Of a stretch of DNA of 64,000 bases, positions 47,813-60,361 are shown in pieces (position 1 is the stretch's first letter; each line of letters begins with the position of its first letter). A program made the position numbers and the translations under genes. Source of the stretch: Monarcha castaneiventris obscurior. Its lineage: Eukaryota > Chordata > Aves > Passeriformes > Monarchidae. The stretch is from positions 37,249,501 through 37,313,500 of the forward strand of contig JAMPIT010000575.1 in assembly GCA_026261815.1 (NCBI GenBank). The letters are read 5' to 3'. A model generated the notes under the pieces. It did no database searches and was not told the DNA's origin. It worked only from the letters and a program-made list of their open reading frames with translations.

Positions 47813-50384
47813 AGAATTTGTCAGCAAAAAACATTCAAAGTGGATTTTTTATTTTTTCTTTAGTGAAATGTGTATAAGTTTGGAGGTATTTTCCCTGTTC
47901 TCCTTCTCAGTTTTCATGAGAAAAGAAAGACAGTGGCAGTCTTACAAGAGAAAGGCTTAACTGCTCTTTGAGTGGGACTTGAGGGCAGAGGCTCCTGGAA
48001 AGGCTGAAGTTTTCAAACATGATGTCCAGCTGTGCTGCTGAAAGGTGAAATTCCTTTATATTCTGGAAAAGCTGGCTACTACACCATAGTTAGAAAAATA
48101 AAATACTTAATGGAGCATCCCCATCCCTTCCTCCTACACTGGAGCTCCAGGGGTTTTGTAGCAGGGGTTTATAGAGACACTCCTGTCTACAGCCAGGGTA
48201 GGATCCAGGAAGGCCTCTGAGTACTTAATTTCTCATTGGTAACGATGTGCATATAGACAGGCGTACCAGAGTTAAAATCCTACAATTTTCTTCACTTCTC
48301 TACCAGTGTGGGCAGAGGGCCTCAGTGTTAAGTGACAGAGTCAGACATTTAGAGCAAGATTCTCATTGCTTTTCAAGCATGACTGGATCCTGTGTCAATC
48401 CATCGACTTAAAAAGATCACATCCCTGGGGTTCTCAAATTCCCTTTTTTAAACCTAAAATTTTCACTACCATACCATGGGAAGCTGAAGAAATTCAGTCT
48501 GTGTAATTTGTCAAGAAAAATTTAAGAGGTTGTGGCTTCATGATTTGTGTGTGCCTACATGGGGACAGGATTTCTGACAGGTTTTCTTTCATCTAACAGA
48601 TAAAAGGCATAAAAGACAGTGAACTTAGAGAAATTCCTACTAGAAGTAGTCCTATTTTTCTGGCTCAGGATAGTTGTAGCTGTAAAGGTGCTATTCCAAG
48701 GTTATGGTCCAGACACAGAGGCCAAGAGGTGAAATTCCCTGACCATTATTATCCAGGAGCACAAACCAAATTATCTGATCTGGACTAAAAACCTATTAAT
48801 GCATGATGAACACAGTTTAAGCCAAAAATAACTGTAGCAGTAGACGGGGTTTTATGGCACAGCTCTGTTTTGCACAAAAAGCTGGGAGGAGAGGCCATGT
48901 CTCTTCTGGGAATGGATAATATATATTCAAATACAGTGTTGTCCCATGTTGTTGTCCTCTGGGCTTCTTGAATACCATTATTGCTGTAAAACGTTATAAA
49001 TAAATCAACAAAAGAGAAAACTTGTTAGATATATTCCTATATTGATTCTAACAGGATTAAAATAAGAAAGCATTAACACCAACTTGCCTCACATAAGAAA
49101 CATGATTTTCTCATTCTGTCACAGCTTGGAACATAGCAGACCACATTCCTTTTCAATCACTCTCTCACTGATAGTATGGTGTAATGGAGCTTTTCAGACT
49201 CCTCTTACAAATTTTTGGATTAAAATGTTTATCTGTTACAAAACATCAATAAGCACATTCAGCGAGGTGTGGGCTAGGAGTGACTTGTTCCATTTCTGGG
49301 GGCATGTAATATTTTATCATCTTACAGCCTTCCTGCAGTTTGGTATGCTGAGAGAAATTAATTTGACTGTTTACAATGTTTAATTTTCAATAATTATTCA
49401 AGCATATAGAACGACAGGCATTTACAGTATGTCGTAAACAGATGGATTAGCAATTGTGCATGTAATTAGAAATTACACTTAAAATACAAATGTGCATTTG
49501 AATATTCAGTTACCTTTAAAAAGAGAAAAGGTATAAATAAAACTGTGACTGCCTTAGAAATTATTTATAGAGTCCATGAAGTGCCCTTCATAAGTGAGTC
49601 TTCACCGAAAATATTCATTGAATTCCAATTGCAAGTTGCATGTACATTTTTTTCCCCCTAAGATAAGACTGAATTGTTTGGATTTGGTAGTTTTTCCTTG
49701 CTGCTGTGGTTTCAGAACTGTTTGCAGGATCACTTTTCACAGCCTCTGAAGAGAGACATCCCCCCTGCATCACGGTGTCCGTGCTGCTGGAGGTGTGAAA
49801 CACAGGGTGCTCACTCCCACCTGGCACCCAGTCCCCAACCCTGCCTTCGATAGAGGCCCACTTGAGTCATGACACTTGAGAAATTATTTTGTTAGGACAA
49901 GATATATCTTTCCCAGAAATTGTGGAACTGTCAGGATGTGATAGTACTCTAAATGAGTAACAGTCTGATCTTATTACTTTAGAGTTTATCCTTTCCCCAC
50001 CTTGAATTGTGTTGCAATCTTTCATTCGGTCAAAACTGATTTGTAGGATAGATGACAGAGCGACCCCCGGTGAAATCACCAAAAGTGCCTGGAAATGATT
50101 TTTAGAAGTGACTTTTGAGAATCCATTTTAGATGCCTTTGCAGATACATTCTTCCCAGATTTTGTTGTGGTCTCCTATCATGGCTCCTGGGTTGAATGCT
50201 TTGGTGCTGTGCATGTGGCACATGCACCAGGCTGTCTACATCAGAGCTGGTGTAGAAGAACCCCAACTTCATTTTCTCTATTAGTTTAATAACTAATAAA
50301 ACCCCAACAAACTCCACTCTTACGTCTCCTGAATACTTTGGAAGGAATGGGCTATAAATATAACACCTTCAAGGAAAGAGTTTC

Positions 50385-50455
50385 ATCCTGCTGTCAGTGA
50401 AGTCAATGGGATTCTTGCCATTGCTGCAGATGGATGTGGGATTGAACCCTTAGTG
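50385..50455. repeat. Ancient amniote repeat remnant (AAGTCAATGGGA core)
   Basis: TCAGTGAAGTCAATGGGATT, CTTGCCATTGCTGCAGATGG and TGGGATTGAACCC resemble TTGAAGTCAATGGGAGTTTTGCC...GCAGGATTGGGCCC, a widespread old amniote repeat. It is related to the remnant near 28.1 kb. Confidence 0.5.
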
Positions 50456-50978
50456 ACTGTCTGAGTGTGAAATGAGAAAATATATTTAGCCAGGTTCATT
50501 TGAAATTATTAGAGACAAATTCTCATCTAAGATGACAGTTGAAGCTGATTTCCATGGCCTTTCAGCTTATTGACCATAAATCATGTCATGAGTATGAAAT
50601 ACCCCTTCCTTCCCCCCATGTGGATCTCCTCCATTTGAAGGGATTATAATTTAACATAGAAAGAAAAATGCAAATCTCCGCCCCTCAAAAGTTTACTGGG
50701 TTTAAGTATTTATGTTACCTTTAGGTAAGAAAATAATTAAATGAAGATAGTTATTTTCCTTTTTTTTTACTATATTATATTACAAATTTTCATGCTATTG
50801 TTCTATTCACTATTGTAATGCAATTCTGTGTATTTATTTGCTGATGAAAGTGATTTTTTCCTAGACCTCCCAGCATAGTGCATGAGAGCTCCTCTATTTT
50901 TCCTGCTTGTGGTATTTTCTGGTTTAGAGATGGAAACAGAGGTTTTGCAGTTTTTGCAGTGTGATAGGGTAGTGAATG

Positions 50979-51325
50979 AACAGATTCATAGTCTTAAGGT
51001 CGGAGGGGTATTATATCACCTGCTCTGACCCCTTCGTGGTAGACATGGTAGAAAATCACCTAATTACTCCTACACTGAGATGTTTGACTGGTGTTCGAAT
51101 AAAGCCCGTATTCCAGGAAGATACCGATTTAAAGGCTACAAGACTTTTTTTTTTTTTTCCCCTGATGCTTATCTCTTGTATTCTTTGAAATGTCTGGTTT
51201 ATTTTTCATTGAATTTGTCTGCCTCTTCTCTCCACCATTAGATTTCACGGTACTTTTCTCTGCTGGAATAAAAAGCCTTTTACTCCCTAGTAATTTCTCC
51301 CTGTGCAGGTACTTACATGCATTAA
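50979..51325 (-). mobile_element. Old CR1/L3-like LINE remnant, antisense
   Basis: It opens with AACAGATTCATAGTCTTAAG and CACCTGCTCTGACCCCTTC, the typical antisense 3' end of ancient amniote CR1-like elements. It continues with GATTTAAAGGCTACAAG, a T-run, GAATTTGTCTGCCTCTTCTC, CTCTGCTGGAATAAAAAGCC, and CTGTGCAGGTACTTACATG. About 350 bases are preserved with the block order intact. Confidence 0.75.
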
Positions 51326-54300
51326 TCCAATTATTAATTAATTAAAGACAGTATAGTTTTTAAAGCAGAGAGGAAAAGAAGCAATGTTTTAATTGGTGCC
51401 ATATTGTCATTGACTTACATGTAGAAAAAGGCAGGCTGTTCTGCCTCCATAAAGCCATTTGTGGTCACAGTCTAAACGTGACTTCCAAAGTCCTCCCTGC
51501 TCAAGTCTGAAACATGCAGGAAAACCAGGGTCAGGTGCAGAGCGGGGTATGAAGTAGCTCCAAGGACCTTCTCAACATGAGCAGCAGCAGCTGCCAGTGC
51601 AGCAAAGAAGGTGTGCCAGGTTATTGTTCACAAAAATTATTGCTTGTAGCACTGGCTCCCGTGGTAAGCTGATAGATGCTTAATTTCTTTCTGTTGTAGA
51701 TAGGAAGTGAATGCATATGGCTTAGCCATTTGTCATCCACCATGGCTATCCCCCACTTATTCAAGGACAAATTACTCCAGTGTCGTTATGGGTAGAGATG
51801 GAAAGCTTTTGGCTTGGGGGGCAGTTATTCCCTTTAATGCTTCCTTTGGTGTCAAAAGATGGAAAATTTGGTGTTGCCTCTAAATACATGGGAAGCATTT
51901 TCAGGGTAAGGAACCTAGACAGATGTAAGCTTTCTAAACATCACAATATATATTTAAAGAAAAAAAAAAGATGAAGGCCCAAGTTCTGATATTTCCAGAA
52001 TATACAGCAGATGCTCTTAGAAACTCCAATTTGGTTCTACTCTGCTCCCACTGATCACAGATTTATGCACACTGTGAGCCCGACCAGTGTGGGTTTATCA
52101 GCTGCAGATGATGAGCAGTGTTGCATAGCTCAGAAGAGAAGAGGTCCAGTGTGAACCATCACCTAAGCACTGCAATCAAGTTTGCTCACCTAAGTGGCAG
52201 GCGTTGGTGTCCACGCTGTCCCTTGGTGCTCTCATATCCAGTCCATGGGCTCTGTCCTATGAACAGGATGGTGCTCACTTCCTTACCCACCAGCAAAACC
52301 TTTCTAATGGCACAGAAGCCAATGTAATAAATCATAGGGAGTTGTATTCTTAGAAAACAAGCTATCATGGGTGAGGGGCTGGCTTTAGTTGATGAAAGAA
52401 AGTGGGGGGAGAGCCATGAGTTATACCTTGGCTCCTCTGAACTCCAGCTACAAGTCAGAACCACAAGATGTTGCCTGGTGTTTGCTCTAGCAGGCTGGCA
52501 GTTAACTCACTTGTGTATTAACAATTCCTTGTTAACTTGAAATGTGGGGTAATTAAGACCTGGATTCCCTCCTTAGCTCTGCCATAAGGCTCATGCATGA
52601 TCTGGAAATGTCTCTTGGAGCAGCTTCCCCTGCAGAGAGGTCAGGACTTTGTCCCAGCCAGCTGACTTCATGCCAGCAGTGCAGGGCTGGTGCCCACACA
52701 CAGACAGAAAGCCTGATTCAGTCCCCAAGAAGGAATTGCATCTCCCCAAGGGAATGGGAGTTTCGGCAGCACAAAGAGAAAATACATTTTTGTTGTTTTC
52801 ATTTGCCTTCTGGTTTAGAGTAGACTGAACAGATTTCAAACTTCAGATCCACAAATACAGCTTTTTTCTGGAGATTGTTTTCATTTTGTTTCTTGTAAAT
52901 GAAAGCTGAGTCTCTTGTAATTACCAAGAGTCTCAAGACTTTGGCTAAAATACGGAGCATCAGGAAAGCAATGACAAATCCGTGACAGGACCCATAACTG
53001 GCAGTGAAGTATATGGAGACACTTGTGCGCTTGGTCCTCGCAATGAAATTCTGTGTCTGAAAGCACGGCTTTATGACTGTGAGCAGCAGCAGTAATGATC
53101 CCCTTCTTCCGCACAGGGCTCTTGTGTGAGTTATTTCATTACTGCCTGTAATGTGCTTTGAGACCTTGGATTGAAGAGCAGGGTGATTATTATGGTAGTT
53201 TAATAATACTGTTTAGAAGGATGTAGTGTGCTGCGGCACCAGCTTTCATGGAAGCACAATCTGCATGCAGTGGAAATCCATCACCAAAGTCAACTCCCAG
53301 AGTCAAAGTCACACTTGGCATTGCTGCTGCTCCATCTTCAGCAGCTTTTGGGGAGCTCATAGTGCAGCATGGTGATCTTCCAGTCCCTGGCTCTGTGGCA
53401 GGACACAGCTACACAGGTTGTTCTCACGCATCCTCTCTTCTCACTGAGATCTTTGCATTTGGAGCTCCCTGGTTCGGGACAAGGGGATTTGCCTCAGGGC
53501 ACCTGTCCTTCTCCTCTGGTTTCCTCCATTGCCTGGTTTTATGCTGCTTCGTGCCAAGAGGCTGCTGTGATAGTGTTTGGGTTATCCCTGCACCTGACTC
53601 CAGACAGAGATTTTTGTGATTGCTTTCGCAGTGACTTTACTCTTAGCTGGCAATCACCTCTTGCAGCTTGGTCTGCTGGCTTTTGAGAAGGATGCAATAT
53701 CTGCTGCCACGGGCTTCAACACCAGAATGAGCTGTTGTGGTTTGAGGCAACCAGTCATTTTCCCTGATTTTTGAGGGAACATGGGGATTTCATTGCCTCC
53801 CCAGGGCCCAAACCCGCAGGACAGATTTCCCGGTACTGGCAGCTGAACTGCCACCTCTGAGGCAGCTCCTTCTCTCTATGGGGATGTGCCATCTGGGTGC
53901 TGTGCCAGCTCCCAAGCCTTCCCGTGTCTGTGCCCCTGCCAGTCTGCCCAAGGACCTGAGCTCATGCCCAGTCACAGAGAGTTTTGCAGATGTTGCAGTA
54001 TTGCTCAGTATCTGGAGAAGAGGAAATTTCAAAACATCCTTTTCCATCCAGTTCTGTGACCTTTTACATATTTTGCCACTTTCGAGGCTATTGTGCTCTT
54101 GTGCCTATTATCTCTTTTGTTAACAAAGGCAGATGTAAGGCTATCAAGAAATACCATTTGCCACTTAAATTGGTGCCTGAATTACTGTAGTGTCTGTACT
54201 ATAGCATCTTGCAGTTTGTTCTGTATTCAGATTTTTACATAAAACTTTAATGCCACAGCATTTAAATACCTTTCAAAAATGCATTAACCAATCCATTTAA

Positions 54301-57300
54301 CATTTCCAATAAGATACAGACTTGTTCTATATAAGAAATATGAATATACTGTTCAATTCTCAAGTTGCATTAGAGCGTATATAAACCAGAAGCATAAAAA
54401 GAAACTCTTCAGAATGCCTCTGTAATGAAAGCACAGAGAGAAACCCCTCCAGAGGGCAGATCTTCCCATTCTCACTTCAGTTGGAGGGTGTGAGTGGGTC
54501 TTTGAAGGTTCTAGAGAATAACTTGGCTGTTTGGAAACTCACTACCATATGTGGCTCCAGACCAGGAGAAGATAAAAAGGAGGGAGAGATTTTGGGGTAG
54601 GAATTGCCAAAACTTTACCTTTATTGTCCTCCTTCTGTCCCCCGTCTCCCACCACTTCTGGGCATCACAGGACAAGTAGCCTGAGAAATCCCTTTACTCT
54701 TCCTTCCTCTTCCCTTCTAGCCCCAGTTTAGCAACACTTTCAGTAAAGAGAGAGTGAAGAGGGGTGTGAAATTATATATATTTTTTGGCATCCAGCTTGT
54801 TTTCATTTTTTGCTTGCCCTGGGTCTGGAACAATTAGTCTTGGTCCACATTTAGGGCCTCCAAGGGCTGTCATAGTATAGATGATGTAAATAGAAAAGCT
54901 GGTCTCTGCCACCAAAGTCATGCAGGTTTCTTCCCTTATTTGGTCACAGAAAATGAGAAATGGCAAGGAGCTTTCAGATTTGGCTTTTCAGATTGATTCC
55001 TGACCGTATGTGTCATGTGAGACAGATAAATGCAGTTTAATGATAAATTCCAAAGGGAAGGGAAGAATTAGGAGGGATGTGTCTGAAAATACAACGTCTT
55101 TTCCAGCCAGCTACATGTTAGAATATAATTTCTGGCAGATTAGCATCTAGTAACAATTAAACATCTTTAACCTTTTCAACCTCATGTGATTTGGTGCATT
55201 AATGAAAAATGTAGAATGTAGCCTGCATCTTTCTGAAGAGGTTACAGAGAAGAAAAATGGTTGAGTGAGACTTACCAAGGTTTCATTTACATAGCAAATC
55301 TGGTTATTATTTAATTGTCTGTCAGAAGACAGTGTTCAGAGAAAGAATATTCTTCTGACACTGCATAATGATAAGATTTCAAAACTGAGAGGAATACAGT
55401 GACAGAAATTGGTGGCATTTTTAGTTGGCCATTTATTGGGGTTTTTTTGTCTTTTTCCTGTGCATTAAAAAAATACTAACAGAATTTTAAAGCGCCATTT
55501 TAATCACCACCTCTAACTTTTGTCATAATAGTCTAAATATATATTGCTGTATATTTTACAAGTAAACAGAAGGTTTCATATTTGTAAGGACATCAAAAAC
55601 TTAGAGTTCTGTTTCATCATTTGGGACTGATTTGCCTTGTTCTCAGTTAAAAAAAAAACCAAACAACTGTTGCCATGTGGGCTGAAAAGTGATCTGTAAT
55701 GACTAATCGACTGCAAACATACACCACTAGGGTATTGAAGCAAATAAAATTGCCAGGCATTTTTTAAATCAGTCTCAATATTTTTTTCTCCCCAGATGCT
55801 CTGGGCTCTGGCAAGTGCTCACTATTCAGCAGTCATTAAAGAGGAATACTTAGCCATCTCTAAGAACAGATTGATCAGTTTAAGCTCTTTCTTTAAAGGT
55901 GAACAAAAAGGGCTGTACAATTTGTATATCACAATGGTCTCCTGAAATGAGGATGTGTGGTTTTCCTGAGTCTGCAACTGTTCAGTCTGCTCTGCCTCTG
56001 CTGCAGCTGTCAGTGTATAAATAGGCTGTGGGCTTCTCCAGGGGTCTGTGCTGCTGGCACTCTTGTAGATCATGTTGGCTTCAGCCTTTGTCTGAATTTC
56101 CTGAGATCTCCACACTGGGGACTTGCCTAACAAAGGAGATTCTCTGTAGTAGCCCAAGGAGGCACCCTATATCCAACTTCAGTCCTGCTTGGCACTTGTC
56201 TTGTGTCTCTGCCTCAGCTTTGTCAGGCATCTCACAGTAGTTTTCTAACAACAAAACAAACAGCTTCATGTTACATTTGCCATCTTCACTTCTGGGCTGT
56301 AGTCACATAATTTTATTAATGCACCTTCTGCCACTCTCACATGAAGTGCGTGTCAGAGTTCTAAACCATACCCTGCTAGAGCTCATCCAGCCAGTCAGCA
56401 CTTACCTACTGCCATGAGGACACTGCAGAGCCTGGATAAATGCAGCTTTGGAGGCATAAGGGATAGGCTGAAAGCCAAACACTGCACAAACTGCTGCTCC
56501 TCAGGCTGCTGAAAATACAGCTCAACATTTTCAGAATTGCCACACAGCAAGTGCCTCAGCTTTGGCTTTCTGCACAGGCATGGGGAGAGGCCAGGGGATG
56601 GGGCATGGGTGGGAAGACCTGGTGATGGGTAAAGCTTGTTATGGGAGATGAGAGGAAGCTTTTTGTCTTCCAAACCATACACAAACAGCACAGTCGCACT
56701 CACTTGCCAGCACTGTGAACTTGTAGTGGACACGGACACAGTGTAAGAGATCCACCCCAGGCTCAGTTCACCCCTACTCTGGTACAGAAGGAAGTTGGTG
56801 GTGGAGAAGAGCTGAAAACTGGGATGGGAAACATCTGCTGAACTTCATGTTGTGAGGTCCAGGAGACTGTAATCAGAAATCATTCAAAGGGAGAAGATAG
56901 CTTATCTGCCCACCCTGTCTCATTTGTTTATAAACCTCATTCTGATTAGAGTAACCTCATAGTTCCTGAATTCTCCAGGCTGGCAGTGCTGATAACAGCG
57001 GAGCAATGTCCTTTGTAGTTTTCACCTGTTCTGCCTTGGCGTGCTGAGAACCTTTCATGCTATTAAACCTAAAATTACTTCCTAGGTCTGGAGTCCATCA
57101 TACTCCTATTGATCAGAATTACTTCTGGGGTTATAAAGAACAAAGTGCACAGCTTCGGAGCACGCTGGGTAGCTTTCTTGAGTGCCACAGTAACTTGTTA
57201 GGAGGTGGATTAATGATGAACACTACAGCTTTGCATAGTACTTTGGAACAAGATGTAAAGAGACAGTAAACCACAGGGAAGGGAACTCTGAGTTATTGGT

Positions 57301-57954
57301 CATTTTTTATGCTGTCAAGTAGCTTTGTACAAATCACGTACAGTTTGAGCTTTCTTCTGAACAGCCCCTGGATATAATTGGTGAAGATGTCTCTCAAGGC
57401 AAGTTTGACAAAAGGGCAAATTTCTCATTTTCTCAGCATTGACATTGACCAAAACATCCTAAAGTCCTTGCAGAGGAGCAGAGCCTGATTAATGTCTCAG
57501 CAGCAAGGTGAAGGAGGTTCCCAGGCTGTCAGTGTGGTGCCTTGCCACACGTGCACACACCACAAAGAACACACCTCCTTTGTTTTCCTCCACTTTAACT
57601 ATGTTTTAGAGTATTTTTCTGCTAAGTCATCTGGACAGGAAGATCATTGCAGTTGTACTAGCAGTCATAAAAAGTAGGTAGTCCATGTTCTTTGCTGCAA
57701 AAGAGATCGTATATGTGTGGAGGGGGTTGGAGGTGTCAAAGCATTCCCCCTCTTTTATTCCAAATAACAGAAGGGGAACTCAATTTCTAGGACCTTTTAT
57801 TTAAAAATAATTTATTTCTGGGCAGTCTTTTGACACCCAGTGTAAACTTTAGTGTTCTTTAACAAACCAGAGTTTTTTCAGCATTCTGTAACAGAATCTG
57901 AATGAGAGAAAATGAGGCATTTCATTGATTTTGTGAAAAGTCAGCAACATCAGG
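51326..57954 (+). other. Downstream Fat intron, no gene seen
   Basis: Only the old repeat at 53.1 kb was identified. A relatively GC-rich stretch at 53.2-54.0 kb yields overlapping frames on both strands (up to 123 codons) with no recognisable domain. Confidence 0.5.
53135..53210 (+). repeat. Ancient amniote repeat remnant (GTGCTTTGAGA end)
   Basis: ACTGCCTGTAATGTGCTTTG, followed by AGACCTTGGATTGAAGAGCA and a run of TTATTAT-like sequence, matches the CTGTAAAGTGCTTTGAGA...GATGAAAGGCGCTATATAAG...TTATTATTATT end of old amniote elements. Confidence 0.5.
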
Positions 57955-58045
57955 GAATCATAGAATTTTTTAACTTGGAAAAGACCTTTAAGATCATCAG
58001 GTCCAACCGATGGCACTCAAAAAGATCATTGTGTCACAACAGACA
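57955..58045 (-). mobile_element. CR1 3' end fragment, antisense
   Basis: GAATCATAGAATTTTTTAAC, then TTGGAAAAGACCTTTAAGAT and CATCAGGTCCAACCG, is the reverse complement of the CR1 terminal region. The fragment fades out after about 90 bases. Confidence 0.85.
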
Positions 58046-59580
58046 CAGTGCTTTTCCTATTTGCTGCCTCTTTTCAGTGTATGCTGTAGCTCTGTGGCCA
58101 TCTGGGTTTGGACAGCAAACTTTCTAGGTCAGTGCTTTTACACAGCCAATTAAATATGTAGCACTTCGGTTCTGAAGTGCTAAGACTCTGGATATAGATA
58201 CAGTTGAGATTCAATTCAGAACATACAGCATGCATGAAAGGTGTGTTATATATTGAAACTATTTAATTTAGTGTTACCAGGAAAAAAAAATTTAAAAAAA
58301 AAGGATTTTTGCAAGCATAAGATGAAAGGTTAGAATTGTTTTACATTAAAGGTAGCCTGGTAGTCCAGTGCAAAAATGTCACAAGACAACAAGTTTTACA
58401 CTTGTAGTTGTACTTTGTGAGAAACAGCTTTGTAAAATTCATTGTTCAGTGAGACCTCACTATAGTGAATTATTTCTGTGTGGAGAAAGAGATACCATAC
58501 TCTGAATTCACTGCCATGCACATTGAAAAGGCATAGCACACCTTTTCTTATTTGTTCTTATTTAAATCCCTCTTCTTACACTTATCTAGGTTTTCTATTT
58601 TTACTTTTATTGTTCTGAGGCAACAACTGAAGAAACACTTTATACTGCAGTTATTGAGCTGTTCAAGGAGAGGCACATCTTCAATATAAAAGGAATGTCT
58701 AAATCTAAGAGAGAGTTTGCCTGAGGCTTCCAAAATATTACCCAGGTGCCAGCACATAGAAAATACCAGCAACTCCTGGTGAGACATGTACATGGAACAA
58801 AGTACAAATATGCATTATTCTGATCTCAAGTTTGCATGAAGATGAAGGAGAGAAGCATGCAGTAAAAACATTCAGGTGAATAAAGCAGTGTCTGTTGCTC
58901 TAGGTAAGTTTTTTTGGAAAGGAGTGCTGGGTGCAAGAAGCTGGGTTGCATGGGTGGCATTTCTAGTGCAGGCAGCACCATGAGGAAAGTAGGGCATTTT
59001 GAGCATATGAAAGGGAGAGGTGTGCTGTACTTCATTAGGAATTCCAGTCACTTTTGCAGTACAAGACAAGATAGACAATGTATTTTGCCATTAAGTCACT
59101 TTCCTTGTTCCCCATACATTCCACTTGAAGGTTAAGCATCTTTATTTTTTCTTTAAATAAAAATGGGTATCTGTGCAAGACAGAGACACCTCTGAGACTG
59201 TATTTTAACAAGGTAGCTATATGGTGGAATTATTTTAGATTTGCTTTGGGTTCTGATTTAAGGGAAGTCTTTTCACCTAGAGCATCTTTTTCTGTGCTAA
59301 TGCTATTGGACTATTTGATCCAAAATTTACTAATGCATTTACCTTCAAAGGCAGTCAACCAGAAGTAGTGTTTATAGCTTTTCCCACTGTTGTGCATGGT
59401 ATGTTTTCTACAAGTGTCAGTGTCACAAACTTTTTGATTTATTTATTTGTAAAGAAGACTACTACCCAGAATATATTTATCAACTGCAAAATTTGGGATG
59501 GACAGAGAGAAGTTCTTTGAATTGTCTTACCTATCTGCTGGAAGACAAAACCTTATGATCTCACTTTTTACTTTGATTTC

Positions 59581-59920
59581 TGCCCTGGTTTCAGCTGGCA
59601 TAGGGTTAATTTTCATCTTAGCAGCTGTTACAGTGTTGTATTTTGGATTCAGTATAAGGATAATGTTGATGACACGTTGATGATTAAGTTGTTGCTGGGC
59701 AGTGCATATCCTAACTCAAGGACTTTTAGTGTCCCATGCTCTGCCAGTGAGGAGGTACACAAGAGCTGGGAAAAGAGTACAGCTAGGAGAGCTGGCCTGA
59801 GCTGGCTGAGGGGATATTCCATGCCATGGACAGTCATGCTTAGTTTATAAACTGGGGGTAATTTGGCCAGTAGGTGCCGTGAGCAACTGTGATGGGCATC
59901 ACTTGCTTCTCTCAGGTGTG
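59581..59920 (+). mobile_element. Avian endogenous retrovirus LTR fragment (ERVL-like), 3'-truncated
   Basis: It begins TGCCCTGGTTTCAGCTGG at 59581 and continues with TAGGGTTAATTTTCATCTTA, CTCAAGGACTTTTAGTGTC, CCATGCTCTGCCAGTGAGG, GGGGATATTCCATGCCATG, and TTTATAAACTGGGGGTAATT (TATA-type promoter region). This order is that of a common bird ERV LTR. Similarity stops after GGGCATCACTTGCTTC, so the R/U5 part and the CA end are missing. No retroviral coding sequence is next to it. It is a relic with no protein-coding potential. Confidence 0.7.
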
Positions 59921-59953
59921 GAAGCAGCGTGAGGGCAATTTCCTGCTGCTTGT

Positions 59954-60250
59954 TACTTTGGAGAAGAGGCTGACCCATGCCTGCCTACATCTTCTTTCAG
60001 GGACTTACAGAGAGCAATAAGGTCCCTCCTCAGCCTGCTTTCCTCCAGGCTAAACACCCCCAGCTCCCTCAGCTACTCCTCACCAGACTTGTGCTCCAGA
60101 CCCTTCCCCAGATCCATTGCCCTTCTCTGGACACGCTCCAGCCCCTCAATGTCTTTCTTGTAGTGAGGGGTCCAAAACCGAACACAGGATTCAAGGTGTG
60201 GCCTCACCAGAGTGCGGGGGAACAATCACTGCCCTGGTCCTGCTGGCCAT
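59954..60250 (-). mobile_element. CR1 LINE fragment, antisense, 3' part of the element
   Basis: GGAGAAGAGGCTGACCC, AGAGAGCAATAAGGTCCCTC, CTCCAGGCTAAACACCCCCA, CTTCTCTGGACACGCTCCAG, CAATGTCTTTCTTGTAGTGA and GGTGTGGCCTCACCAGAG are characteristic antisense CR1 blocks from further 5' in the element than the other fragments here. The match ends at GTCCTGCTGGCCAT, where a TATGTG/TG microsatellite takes over. It starts about 40 bases after an LTR fragment. Confidence 0.9.
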
Positions 60251-60254
60251 GTTT

Positions 60255-60286
60255 ATGTATATGTATATGTGTATGTATATGTATAT

Positions 60287-60317
<31 letters not shown>
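60255..60317 (+). repeat. (TATGTA/TATGTG)n then (TG)n microsatellite
   Basis: About 63 bases of TATGTA/TATGTG units pass into an uninterrupted TG run. It begins where the CR1 similarity ends, so it has grown at or within the edge of that element. T-rich (60331-60343) and A-rich (60351-60361) runs follow closely and could pair as a hairpin. Confidence 0.9.
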
Positions 60318-60361
60318 AACCTTGCCATACTTTTTTTTTTTTTGTAAGGTAAAAAAAAAAA

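Larger units (their letters stand above)
40491..50978 (+). other. Downstream Fat intron with scattered ancient repeats
   Basis: Apart from the listed relics at 41.5, 41.7, 44.5, 47.2 and 50.4 kb and the simple repeats, this is AT-rich unique-looking sequence. No cadherin exon was recognised. Confidence 0.5.

Noticed and set aside
47388..47834. 148-codon minus-strand and 140-codon plus-strand frames
   Set aside because: One runs through the T-rich tract (poly-lysine/proline) and both overlap; judged low-complexity artefacts.
53248..53686. Overlapping plus-strand frames of 123 and 105 codons
   Set aside because: Mutually overlapping in two frames in a GC-richer patch, with no domain or splice context seen.
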